Part shown: piece after piece, positions 50,233 to 58,155 of the stretch | How the letters are laid out: each line of letters starts with the position of its first letter | How positions within the stretch are numbered: the stretch's first letter is position 1 | Source: Desulfitobacterium hafniense DCB-2 | GTDB lineage: Bacteria; Bacillota; Desulfitobacteriia; Desulfitobacteriales; Desulfitobacteriaceae | Direction of reading: 5' to 3' | NCBI RefSeq assembly: GCF_000021925.1 | Contig: NC_011830.1 | Location: forward strand, 4,871,001 to 4,935,000 | DNA: 64,000 bases | The notes under the pieces: generated by a model | Databases searched by the model: none | What the model saw: only the letters and a program-made list of their open reading frames with translations | Told to the model about the DNA's origin: nothing | Program-made: the position numbers and the translations under genes

Positions 50233-51816
50233 CTAAACTTCATACTCATGGCTTTGGGGTTTCTTAGCGTCAAACTCTTCAGCCCTGGAAATATAATGGG
50301 TATGCAATAGTTCTTCTGCTTTCTCACTCAAGGGCGAAGTTAAGAACTCGGCATAGACTTGCTTAATCTGCGGATTATCATGACTGTTGCGCAGCTTTGC
50401 CTGGGCATCGATCTTATATAAGGATGCGGCCCGGGTGTTGCGCACCCCGTCTGAAGGAGGAGCCGATGACCGGGGCTGTCCGCCGCCGTATTGGCAGCCG
50501 CCGGGGCAGGCCATGACTTCGATGAAGGTCCAGGGAGAGTTCCCTGCTTTCACTTGTTCCATGATGGCTCTGGCATTATCCAGGCCGGAAATGACTGCAA
50601 TCCTGATCTCACCGGCACCGGGAATAGAAACTGCCGCTTCTTTGACCCCTTCCATGCCCCGTACCGGAGTTAGTTGCCAAAGCGCGGCAGGGGGCTGTTC
50701 TCCTGTGACCAGATAGTAGGCGGAGCGGACGGCCGCTTCCATAACGCCGCCGGTGGTCCCGAAGATCGCCCCGGCTCCGGTTGCCACACCCATCAGCTGA
50801 TCATACTCTTCATCGGGAAGAGAGGGCAGATCGATCCCCGCTCTCTTGATCATGCGGGCCAGCTCTCTGGTGGTAAGGACCACATCCACATCAGGGGAAA
50901 CCTGCTCATCCTGCCAATAGGTTTGAGCGGAAATCATTTCCGGGCGCTGACATTCAAATTTCTTGGCTGTGCAAGGCATGATGGCCACCGAGAAGATCTT
51001 CTGGGGCTCGACATGGTTCTTTTCCGCAAAATAAGTCTTAACCAAAGCTCCGGCCATCTGCTGGGGAGACTTGGCTGATGATAAATTGGGAAGGAGTTCA
51101 GGGTAATAATACTCGACAAATTTGACCCACCCCGGGCAGCAGGAGGTGAACTGGGGAAGAGGATGGTGCAATTCTCCTGTAATACGCTTAACCAGTTCTG
51201 TGCCTTCTTCCATAATGGTCAGATCCGCCGCGAAGTTCGTATCAAAAATCACGTCAAAGCCTAATTTTCGCAAAGCGGCGACTTGTTTGCCCTGGACATT
51301 GGTTCCCACAGGCAGCCCGAATTCTTCCCCCAAGCCAATACGAGTGGCCGGCGCAGTCTGCACCACCACAGTGATCTTGGGATCGGCGAGAGCCTTGGCT
51401 ACTTGATCAATATCCTCCCGCTCGGAGATTGCTCCGGAGGGGCACCAGTGGATACACTGCCCGCAATTGATGCAGGGAATTTCGTTTTTAAGGGGCAGTT
51501 CGTAGTTCCCATACACGGATTGGATGGTTTTACATACTTCGATGCATTGCCCGCAGAGAATGCACTTTTGGTCATCTCTCCTCAGGGCAGGGTTTTCCGG
51601 ATCAATGGGTACACGGCCGCGCACATTGGTGGGCCAGCCCCCCGGTTCATTGTATTGGGTCGGCATCCAGCCCTCACCGCCCACCGCACTGGCCGGGGTG
51701 AGGGGTTGGCCGCAACCTGTTAAGCTCAGGGAGGCACCGGCGATACCTGCCCCCCCGGCAAATTTAAGGAAGGAGCGTCTGGACAGATTGCTTCCCTTTC
51801 CTGCCTTACTTTCCAT
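50233..51816 (-). CDS. Exported [FeFe] hydrogenase, Tat lipoprotein
   Basis: About 527 residues from the ATG at 51816 (AAGGTGG upstream). The N-terminus SRRSFLKFAGGAGIAGASLS is a Tat signal and is followed by a lipobox, LTGC. Two 4Fe-4S motifs follow (CILCGQCIEVCK, CINCGQCIHWCP), then the H-cluster motifs TSCCPGW, MPCTAKKFE and EVMACPGGCQYGGGQP. The last 55 residues form the small-subunit domain (Fe_hyd_SSU), fused in this protein. The catalytic site appears intact. With HybA- and HybB-like genes downstream, an outward-facing enzyme that feeds hydrogen electrons to menaquinone is the simplest reading. Confidence 0.95.
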   Translation of the reverse strand: MESKAGKGSNLSRRSFLKFAGGAGIAGASLSLTGCGQPLTPASAVGGEGWMPTQYNEPGGWPTNVRGRVPIDPENPALRRDDQKCILCGQCIEVCKTIQSVYGNYELPLKNEIPCINCGQCIHWCPSGAISEREDIDQVAKALADPKITVVVQTAPATRIGLGEEFGLPVGTNVQGKQVAALRKLGFDVIFDTNFAADLTIMEEGTELVKRITGELHHPLPQFTSCCPGWVKFVEYYYPELLPNLSSAKSPQQMAGALVKTYFAEKNHVEPQKIFSVAIMPCTAKKFECQRPEMISAQTYWQDEQVSPDVDVVLTTRELARMIKRAGIDLPSLPDEEYDQLMGVATGAGAIFGTTGGVMEAAVRSAYYLVTGEQPPAALWQLTPVRGMEGVKEAAVSIPGAGEIRIAVISGLDNARAIMEQVKAGNSPWTFIEVMACPGGCQYGGGQPRSSAPPSDGVRNTRAASLYKIDAQAKLRNSHDNPQIKQVYAEFLTSPLSEKAEELLHTHYISRAEEFDAKKPQSHEYEV

Positions 51817-52164
51817 GTCTACTACCACCTTTTTAGTATGTCTTTTGCATGATTGCTGTTGAAATCCAGACTGAAACGGGTGCTTTAATTGCATCATCAA
51901 TAATTGCAGTTCATAGTATTTAATAAATTTAAGAATTTTCTTTCATTAGTATAAGAACCCACTTGCACTTACAAGGGTATTTCTTTATAATTTTCAGAAC
52001 TAATCTTGATGCTCCTTTCCAATAGGGTAGTTCGAACTGGCAAATATGTGGTTTCAGTGATTCATCCTAATTAAAATTCAACATTTTTCTCTTTTTTCCT
52101 TCTAAAAATCATAAAATAGTCTAATATTTTCAAAACATCCCACAACTCAGTTTATTATTTTTAA
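51817..52164. other. Gene-free stretch upstream of the hydrogenase operon
   Basis: AT-rich, no ORF. A minus-strand TATACT near 51952-51947 lies 15-18 bases after a TTG-rich segment, and CTTG-N6-CAAG (51962-51975) is a small inverted repeat there; both are possible promoter/operator parts. I see no riboswitch. Confidence 0.35.
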
Positions 52165-52194
52165 AATAAAAAACATCCACTTGGCAGTGGATGT
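52165..52194 (-). terminator. Terminator of the gatCAB operon
   Basis: ACATCCACT-GCCA-AGTGGATGT followed by TTTTTTATTTT on the minus strand, 27 bases after the gatB stop. Confidence 0.85.
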
Positions 52195-52220
52195 CGTTAG
52201 GGATTATTGTAAATTATACT

Positions 52221-53666
52221 TTATTCATTGGTGAGAATTTCCCTGAGCATGGTATTGACCACACCTGGATTAGCCTGCCCTTTGGTGGCTTTCATGACCT
52301 GGCCGACTAAAAAGCCGATGGCCTGTTCCTTGCCGGCCTGGAAATCCTCCACCGATTTGGGATTCCTGGCGATGACTTCCGTAAGGATCTGGGTTAACTG
52401 TCCGGCGTCGGAAATCTGAACCAAACCCTTCTCTTTGACGATTTCCTCTGGTTCTTTACCCTCCTTAAACATCAGCTCGAAAACCTCTTTGCCGATTTTA
52501 TTGCTGATGGTCCCCTTCTTGATCAGCTCAAGCAGCTTGGCCAACCCGTCAGGAGTAACCTTAGCCTCACTCAGTTCCATAGCCTGAGCATTCAAGAGCC
52601 GCAGGAGCTCCCCCATCATCCAGTTGCTGATTAATTTAGCGTCGGGAAATTTCTCCAGGGTCGCGGCAAAGAACTCGGCCAATGCCAGGGAACTGGTGAT
52701 GATTCCCGCGTCATAGGCCGGCAGCCCATGCTCTTCCATAAGCCGCTTCCGGCGGGCATCGGGCAATTCGGGAAGGGTGGCTCTGACCTCCTCGATCCAC
52801 TGCGGGGTCAGCTGGATATGGGGGAGTTCAGGATCGATGAAACATCTGTAGTCCGGGTTCTCCTTATTGCGCATGGCTAAGGTGATCCCCTTGTTCTCGT
52901 CCCATCCCCGTGTTTCCTGAATCACGGCATCCCCGTCTTCCAGAACAGCCATCTGCCTTGCCACTTCATACTCGATAGCCCGCTGCACAGCCCGGAAGGA
53001 ATTCATATTTTTAATCTCTGTTTTGGTGCCCAGGGCGGTGGTCCCTGCCGGACGCACGGAGACATTGGCATCACAGCGCAGAGAACCCTGCTCCATCTTC
53101 ACATCGGAAACACCGGTGTATTCCAGGATGGCCTTAAGCTTCTCAAGATAGGCTTTAGCCTCTGCCCCGGAACGAATTTCCGGCTCGGATACGATCTCAA
53201 TAAGGGGGATGCCGGAGCGGTTATAGTCCACACAGGAGGAATGAGAGGTGGTTATGGAGCCGCCTGAGTGCACCAGCTTGCCCGGATCTTCTTCCAGATG
53301 AGCCCTGGTAATGTGAATGCGTTTAGGCCGGCCATCCACTTCGATATCCAGATACCCCTTAGCGGCGATGGGCCGGAATACCTGGGAAATCTGATAGCCT
53401 TTAGGCAGGTCGGGATAATAGTAGTTTTTCCTGTCAAACCAGGTCGTGAGGCCGATTTGGCAATTTAAAGCGAGTCCGGCCTTCACAGCCAGCTCAACGA
53501 CTTTCTTATTTAAAACCCCTGTGCTGCCGGGCAGCCCCAGGCAAACGGGACACACTTGGGTATTGGGCTCCTGACCGAATTCAGTAGCACAACCGCAAAA
53601 CAATTTGGACTGGGTTTTTAACTCGACATGAACCTCTAACCCAATCACTGCTTCATATGTACTCAT
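52221..53666 (-). CDS. gatB: Aspartyl/glutamyl-tRNA amidotransferase subunit B, divergent
   Basis: A 481-residue GatB, which recognises misacylated tRNA and activates its side chain with ATP. The start YEAVIGLEVHVELKTQSKLFCGCATEFG and the segments FDRKNYYYPDLPKGYQISQ and EGSLRCDANVSVRP are typical, as is the C-terminal YqeY-like tail. Several normally constant positions differ: EEDAGK reads EEDPGK, the ETRR-type motif reads ETRGWDEN, and the DYRYFP-type motif reads PDYRCFID. This makes it a divergent copy, in keeping with the altered GatA next to it. The ATG at 53666 follows AGGGGG. Confidence 0.9.
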   Translation of the reverse strand: MSTYEAVIGLEVHVELKTQSKLFCGCATEFGQEPNTQVCPVCLGLPGSTGVLNKKVVELAVKAGLALNCQIGLTTWFDRKNYYYPDLPKGYQISQVFRPIAAKGYLDIEVDGRPKRIHITRAHLEEDPGKLVHSGGSITTSHSSCVDYNRSGIPLIEIVSEPEIRSGAEAKAYLEKLKAILEYTGVSDVKMEQGSLRCDANVSVRPAGTTALGTKTEIKNMNSFRAVQRAIEYEVARQMAVLEDGDAVIQETRGWDENKGITLAMRNKENPDYRCFIDPELPHIQLTPQWIEEVRATLPELPDARRKRLMEEHGLPAYDAGIITSSLALAEFFAATLEKFPDAKLISNWMMGELLRLLNAQAMELSEAKVTPDGLAKLLELIKKGTISNKIGKEVFELMFKEGKEPEEIVKEKGLVQISDAGQLTQILTEVIARNPKSVEDFQAGKEQAIGFLVGQVMKATKGQANPGVVNTMLREILTNE

Positions 53667-53682
53667 TTTGACCCCCTATTAA

Positions 53683-55158
53683 TCATTTTTGATCGGCTGG
53701 ATTAGGTTGCGGACGGGTTTGGTCCGTATTCTGCTCCAAGGTATAGGCAACCCTCAGCAATGTTTGCTCATCAAAATGGCGGCCTATCAGCTGCAGGCCT
53801 ACGGGCATCCCCTCGCTTAGTCCATAGGGCAGGGACAGGGCCGGCAGACCGGCCAGATTCGCCGGCAGGGTGCAACGATGGGAATGGACCAGGGTCAAGG
53901 GCTCCCCTGCCAGGTCGCTCTTTTGTGGAGCTGTGGTCAGGGTGGCCGGAGTCAAGAGGCAATCCACTTGTTCAAAGGCCTGAGCAAAGTCCTGGCTGTT
54001 GAGGGTCCGGACCTTAAGGGCCTGGGTATAATAGTCATCATAGTGAGCCGAACTGAGCACATGGGTACCCAGCATGATGCTTCGTTTCACTGCGGAGCCA
54101 AACCCCTGGCCGCGGGTCTTCATAAACATGTTCTGCACATCTTCCCCTTCCACCCGCAAACCATAGCGCACTCCATCATAACGGGCTAAGTTGGAGCTGG
54201 CTTCGGCGCAGGCAAGGGCATAATGGGCTGCGGCGGCGACTTCCGTATGGGGTAGCGTTACCTCAACACAGCGGGCACCCAATTCCTCCAGTTTCGTGAT
54301 CGCTTCCTGGAGCCTGGCGGCCACTCCGGGGGATACTCCTGCTGCAAAATATTCTTTCGGCAACCCTATTTTCAGGCCCTTAATATCGTTGCTATCGTTG
54401 CTGAGGCTCTCTCTGAAATCGGGCACCTCCAGCAAAGCCGATGTGGAATCCCCGGCATCATGACCGCAAATCGTCTTTAAGATCAGGGCCAAATCCTTAA
54501 GATCCCGGGCAAAGGGTCCGATCTGGTCTAAAGAAGAGGCGTAGGAGATCAGACCGGTTCTCGGAACATAGCCGTAAGTAGGCTTAAGCCCTATAACTCC
54601 GCAAAAAGCCGCCGGCTGGCGGATATCCCCTCCGGTGTCCGAACCCAGGGCAAAAGCCGCTTCCCCCGCAGCCACGGCGGCAGCCGCTCCCCCGCCGGAA
54701 CCTCCGGGTACTGCCCTGAGATCAAAGGGATTCCTGGTGTCATGACATGCGGAATGCCCGGTGGAAGAGCCCATGCCAAACTCATCCAGATTGGCTTTTC
54801 CGATCAATACAGAGCCTGCTTTTTTTAATCTGCCCATGACAGTGGCATCGGCAGGAGGGATATAATGGCTAAGCATCCGGGATGCGCAGGTTGTCTTCAC
54901 CCCCGCCGTACAAATATTGTCTTGAACGGCCATGGGAATACCGGCCAGAGCAGAGAGCTCTTCTCCCCCCAGCCGCTGCTCATCAACAAGCCTGGCCTGG
55001 GCTAAAGCTTCCTCCCCGGTAACCGTCACAAAGGCTTGAAGCTCATGGTCTTTTTGCCGGATCCGTTCCAAATAAGCCTGAGTCAATTCCAGGCTGCTGA
55101 CCTCCTTGTCCGCCAGGAGTTGGCTGAGCTGATGAACGGTTAATGTATGAAGTTGCAT
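53683..55158 (-). CDS. gatA: GatA-like amidase subunit with substituted catalytic residues
   Basis: A 491-residue protein that aligns with GatA from end to end (SLDQIGPFARDLKDLALIL, KGLKIGLPKEYF, CAEASSNLARYDGVRYGLR). In working GatA the catalytic set is Lys79, cis-Ser154 and Ser178. Here residue 79 is Gln (GIPMAVQDNI), residue 178 is Asp (SDTGGDIRQP), and the GGSSGGS loop reads GGSGGGA, keeping only Ser154. The codons (CAA and GAT) are clear and the frame is intact. A normal glutaminase/amidase reaction is therefore unlikely. It may be an inactive scaffold, a paralogue with a new reaction or a partner fed by free ammonia. The ATG at 55158 follows AGGAGG. Confidence 0.88.
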   Translation of the reverse strand: MQLHTLTVHQLSQLLADKEVSSLELTQAYLERIRQKDHELQAFVTVTGEEALAQARLVDEQRLGGEELSALAGIPMAVQDNICTAGVKTTCASRMLSHYIPPADATVMGRLKKAGSVLIGKANLDEFGMGSSTGHSACHDTRNPFDLRAVPGGSGGGAAAAVAAGEAAFALGSDTGGDIRQPAAFCGVIGLKPTYGYVPRTGLISYASSLDQIGPFARDLKDLALILKTICGHDAGDSTSALLEVPDFRESLSNDSNDIKGLKIGLPKEYFAAGVSPGVAARLQEAITKLEELGARCVEVTLPHTEVAAAAHYALACAEASSNLARYDGVRYGLRVEGEDVQNMFMKTRGQGFGSAVKRSIMLGTHVLSSAHYDDYYTQALKVRTLNSQDFAQAFEQVDCLLTPATLTTAPQKSDLAGEPLTLVHSHRCTLPANLAGLPALSLPYGLSEGMPVGLQLIGRHFDEQTLLRVAYTLEQNTDQTRPQPNPADQK

Positions 55159-55172
55159 GAAAAACCTCCTGT

Positions 55173-55457
55173 CTATAGTATACGGGGTACTTTAAAAGCC
55201 CCATCCTCTTCCTCAGGTGCATTGGCGAAAACCAGTTCCCTAGCCAGACCGGGCTGGGCTTTGTCTTCCCGAAACAGGTTGATCATGGGCAGCACCCGCT
55301 CCGCCGCTTCTACGGCAGTTGTGTCAGCTTGTTTTAACAGGTCCAGATAGCTTAAGCTTTCCTGAAGGGACCTGGTATAGGCGGTCTTTTCTTCGTCGGT
55401 CAGTTCCAGGCGGCTCACGAAGGCCAACCTTTCCACATCTTTTGGGGTTATTTTCAT
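55173..55457 (-). CDS. gatC: Aspartyl/glutamyl-tRNA amidotransferase subunit C
   Basis: A 94-residue GatC beginning MKITPKDVERLAFVSRLELTDEEKTAY and ending with the conserved LPMINLFREDKAQPGLARELVFANAPEEEDGAFKVPRIL. It wraps between GatA and GatB and stabilises the complex. All usual features are present, so the complex can probably still form. The ATG at 55457 follows AAAAGGATG. It is first of the gatCAB operon, transcribed away from the sensor kinase gene. Confidence 0.94.
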   Translation of the reverse strand: MKITPKDVERLAFVSRLELTDEEKTAYTRSLQESLSYLDLLKQADTTAVEAAERVLPMINLFREDKAQPGLARELVFANAPEEEDGAFKVPRIL

Positions 55458-55728
55458 CGGTTCACATCCTTTTCCATGGGGTTCATGCCTGAATCAGCAT
55501 TTTATAGGCCGATTTACAGCGCAATTCACCTTCATCTTACCTTTTTCGCTATAATTTACCTTTCAACTCAACAATTCAACAAATGACTTATAACTCCTTC
55601 TCTTGGGCAAAATTCGTTGCAGAGCCCAGAAAAAGCCGGCTGAGCTCCTGCCGCTTCACCCATATTGCGTCACCTTGCTTAGATGGGAAAATAAGAGTAT
55701 AGTATAGTCAATTTAAGGTGGTGAATTT

Positions 55729-57246
55729 ATGAAAAGCAGCTGGACGGATACGTTTAAAACCATAGGCTTGCTCACCGCGGCAACCTTGTTTTCCATGGGG
55801 CTGCGCGCTTTGGCCATCGGTGAACAGAATGTCATTATGGTCTATATCTTGTCTGTCTTCATTATTTCAAGAACAACCAATGGCTATATTTACGGCAGTG
55901 TGGGGTCTGCTTTAAGCGTTCTTCTATTCAATTTCTTTTTCACCACTCCTTACTATACTTTTCATGTTATACAGGCCGATTATCCGGTTACCCTGCTGAT
56001 TATGCTGCTTGTGGCATCCCTCACCAGCGCCTTGACCATCCGCGCCGGGTCTCAGGCCCAGCTTGCCCTGGAAAGAGAGCACCGCACCGAGCTTTTATAT
56101 GAAATAAGCAAGCAGCTTCTTGTCACCAGGGGACTGGATAAGATCATCCATTTAATCAATCACTATATGATCAAGCTTTTTGAGCGATCCGCAATTTTTT
56201 ACGCCCAGGATCCGGGAACTTCCCAAGGTGTTCTGAGACAATCCCCGGCTGAAGCCGATGCTTCCTTTATGCTGGCCGAGGATGAGCGGGCCGTGGCCCA
56301 ATGGGCCTTCTTACATAAGGCCCAGGCAGGATTAGGCTCAGACACCCCCATGGATTCCCAGGGGTTTTATGTACCGGTTATTGCCCAGGGTAAGGTGCTT
56401 GGGGTAATCGGCTTATCCTGCGCTCAAGGGGAGCTTAATACAGCCGGCCGTTCCCTGCTCCAGGTGATCACCTCCCAGGTAGCGCTGGCTCTGGAAAGGC
56501 AGCATTTATCGGATGAACAAAGAAGGCTGTTTGTGGAATCGGAAAAAGAAAAAATGAGAAGCAACCTGCTGCGGGCTATTTCTCACGACCTCCGCACCCC
56601 TCTGACCGCTATTCTGGGAGCAAGCTCCGCCCTTCTGGAAAATCGTCAAACTCTGGATGAACCAACTCAGCAGCAATTGCTGGCCAATATTAAAGAGGAT
56701 TCACAATGGCTGATCAGAATGGTGGAGAACCTGCTGTCCGTGACGCGCATCAGAGAGGGGACGATGAATGTGGCCAAGACAGCCGAGGCTGCTGAGGAGA
56801 TTGTCGCGGCAGCTGTCAGCCGCATCAGAAAGCGGTTTCCTCAGCAAAGGATCAAGGTTGACGTACCGGCGGAGCTGCTGCTGGTCCCCATGGATGGCAC
56901 CTTAATTGAGCAGGTTCTGATCAATCTGATCGAAAACGCCATTAAGCATTCCCCGGAAAACGCCGCCATTGAGGTCAATGTAAAAAAGCTTGAGAAGGAG
57001 GCCCTGTTTGAAGTCATCGATTATGGAACCGGCATCCCGGAGCAGAATTTCCCTTACCTTTTTGAGAGCTATGTTCCCAACGGTAAGCGCAGCGCCGACT
57101 CAGCAAGGGGAATGGGCATCGGCTTATCCATCTGCATGTCCATAGTCAAAGCCCATCATGGTAAAATGGAAGCTGCCAATAAAAAAGCGGGCGGCGCCAC
57201 ATTCCGGTTTACACTGCCTTTGGAGGGGACTGACCTTGAACAATAA
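55729..57246 (+). CDS. KdpD-like sensor histidine kinase (short form)
   Basis: A 505-residue membrane kinase with four close hydrophobic helices near the N-terminus (DUF4118, residues 10-105), a GAF domain (about 120-260) and the kinase core: LLRAISHDLRTPLTAILGASSAL with phospho-acceptor H286, then VLINLIENAIKHSPENA, YGTGIPEQ and RGMGIGLSICMSIVKAH. These match the C-terminal two thirds of KdpD; the large N-terminal KdpD/Usp sensor part is missing. Such kinases respond to potassium limitation or osmotic stress. The ATG follows AAGGTGG. Its last 11 bases overlap the response regulator gene. Confidence 0.92.
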   Translation: MKSSWTDTFKTIGLLTAATLFSMGLRALAIGEQNVIMVYILSVFIISRTTNGYIYGSVGSALSVLLFNFFFTTPYYTFHVIQADYPVTLLIMLLVASLTSALTIRAGSQAQLALEREHRTELLYEISKQLLVTRGLDKIIHLINHYMIKLFERSAIFYAQDPGTSQGVLRQSPAEADASFMLAEDERAVAQWAFLHKAQAGLGSDTPMDSQGFYVPVIAQGKVLGVIGLSCAQGELNTAGRSLLQVITSQVALALERQHLSDEQRRLFVESEKEKMRSNLLRAISHDLRTPLTAILGASSALLENRQTLDEPTQQQLLANIKEDSQWLIRMVENLLSVTRIREGTMNVAKTAEAAEEIVAAAVSRIRKRFPQQRIKVDVPAELLLVPMDGTLIEQVLINLIENAIKHSPENAAIEVNVKKLEKEALFEVIDYGTGIPEQNFPYLFESYVPNGKRSADSARGMGIGLSICMSIVKAHHGKMEAANKKAGGATFRFTLPLEGTDLEQ

Positions 57247-57934
57247 ACCTTTACTATTAATTGTTGAGGATGATGAGAAAATCAGCAACTTTATTGCGGC
57301 CACCTTAACCGCCAATGATTATAAGGTCATCAGGGCGGCGAAAGGCAAGGATGCCCTTTCCCTGACTTCCTCCTATAGTCCGGATTTGATTTTGCTCGAT
57401 CTGGGTTTGCCGGATCTGGATGGCACCGAGGTTTTGAAATCACTGCGGCAATGGACGGGGATACCCATTGTGGTGGTCTCAGCACGGGGCAATGAACAGG
57501 AAAAGGTGGAAGCTCTTGATCTGGGCGCGGACGACTATATCACCAAACCTTTTGGAACTTTGGAGCTGCTGGCCAGAATCAGAACTGCCATCCGGCATAG
57601 TCAGAAGAATTTAATGATGAGCCCCGGGGAGCAGGAAAAAGTAACAGTGGGACATCTTGAGATCGATTATCAGAAAAGGCGTATTCTACTTGATGGCCAG
57701 GAGGTCCATTTTACCCCCATTGAATATAAGATCATGGTTCTGCTGGCCAGAAATATCGGCAAGGTCCTCACCCATGATTTTATCATGAAAGAAGTATGGG
57801 GGCCCTATACCAATGAAATCCAGGCACTGCGGGTCAACATGGCCAATATCCGCAGAAAGATCGAGCAGAACCCGGGAGAGCCCCGCTATATTGTTACCGA
57901 AGTCGGCGTCGGCTATCGCATGATGGAAGACTAG
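57236..57934 (+). CDS. KdpE-like OmpR-family response regulator
   Basis: About 232 residues. I choose the TTG at 57236 (GGAGGGG eight bases before), which makes the protein start LNNKPLLLIVEDDEKISNFIA; the longer frame from 57158 lies inside the kinase gene. The receiver has the phospho-acceptor Asp in LILLDLGLPDLDG and the switch Lys in DDYITKPFGTLE. The winged-helix output domain reads HFTPIEYKIMVLLARNIGKVLTHDFIMKEVWG and ends RYIVTEVGVGYRM. This is the KdpE subgroup. The potassium transporter gene follows 220 bases downstream. Confidence 0.92.
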   Translation: MNNKPLLLIVEDDEKISNFIAATLTANDYKVIRAAKGKDALSLTSSYSPDLILLDLGLPDLDGTEVLKSLRQWTGIPIVVVSARGNEQEKVEALDLGADDYITKPFGTLELLARIRTAIRHSQKNLMMSPGEQEKVTVGHLEIDYQKRRILLDGQEVHFTPIEYKIMVLLARNIGKVLTHDFIMKEVWGPYTNEIQALRVNMANIRRKIEQNPGEPRYIVTEVGVGYRMMED

Positions 57935-57962
57935 TGCTCTGCAACATTTATAACCCGCCTTG

Positions 57963-58022
57963 AACGGCTGAAATCTATAATTATTCTTTGCTTAAAGAAT
58001 AATTGGGGTTTCAGCCGTTTCT
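57963..58022 (+). terminator. Terminator of the KdpDE-like pair
   Basis: AACGGCTGAAA (57963-57973) pairs with TTTCAGCCGTT (58009-58019), with an inner ATTATTCTTT/AAAGAATAAT stem, and is followed by TTCTTAT. Confidence 0.75.
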
Positions 58023-58040
58023 TATGAGATCTTCCGCAAA

Positions 58041-58115
58041 ATCTTTATGAAATCTTTATGGGCCGGCTAAAAACCTTAATCCTCTCTTTATATGATCGGT
58101 GCTATAAATAGAGGC
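58041..58115 (+). promoter_or_regulatory. Direct-repeat operator and promoter of the KimA-type gene
   Basis: ATCTTTATG occurs at 58041-58049 and 58052-58060, 11 bp apart, and a related TCTTTATAT at 58084-58092. Direct repeats one helical turn apart are typical of OmpR-family regulators. A TATAAA box follows near 58104-58109. The adjacent KdpE-like regulator is the obvious candidate to bind here. No c-di-AMP riboswitch is present. Confidence 0.55.
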
Positions 58116-58155
58116 GAAGTTGTTGCTTTAACGATAAAAGGAGCTGGCATAAACA

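Noticed and set aside
58023..58155. Possible c-di-AMP (ydaO) riboswitch before the KimA-type gene
   Set aside because: The interval after the terminator is only about 130 bases, lacks the conserved core and contains direct repeats instead.
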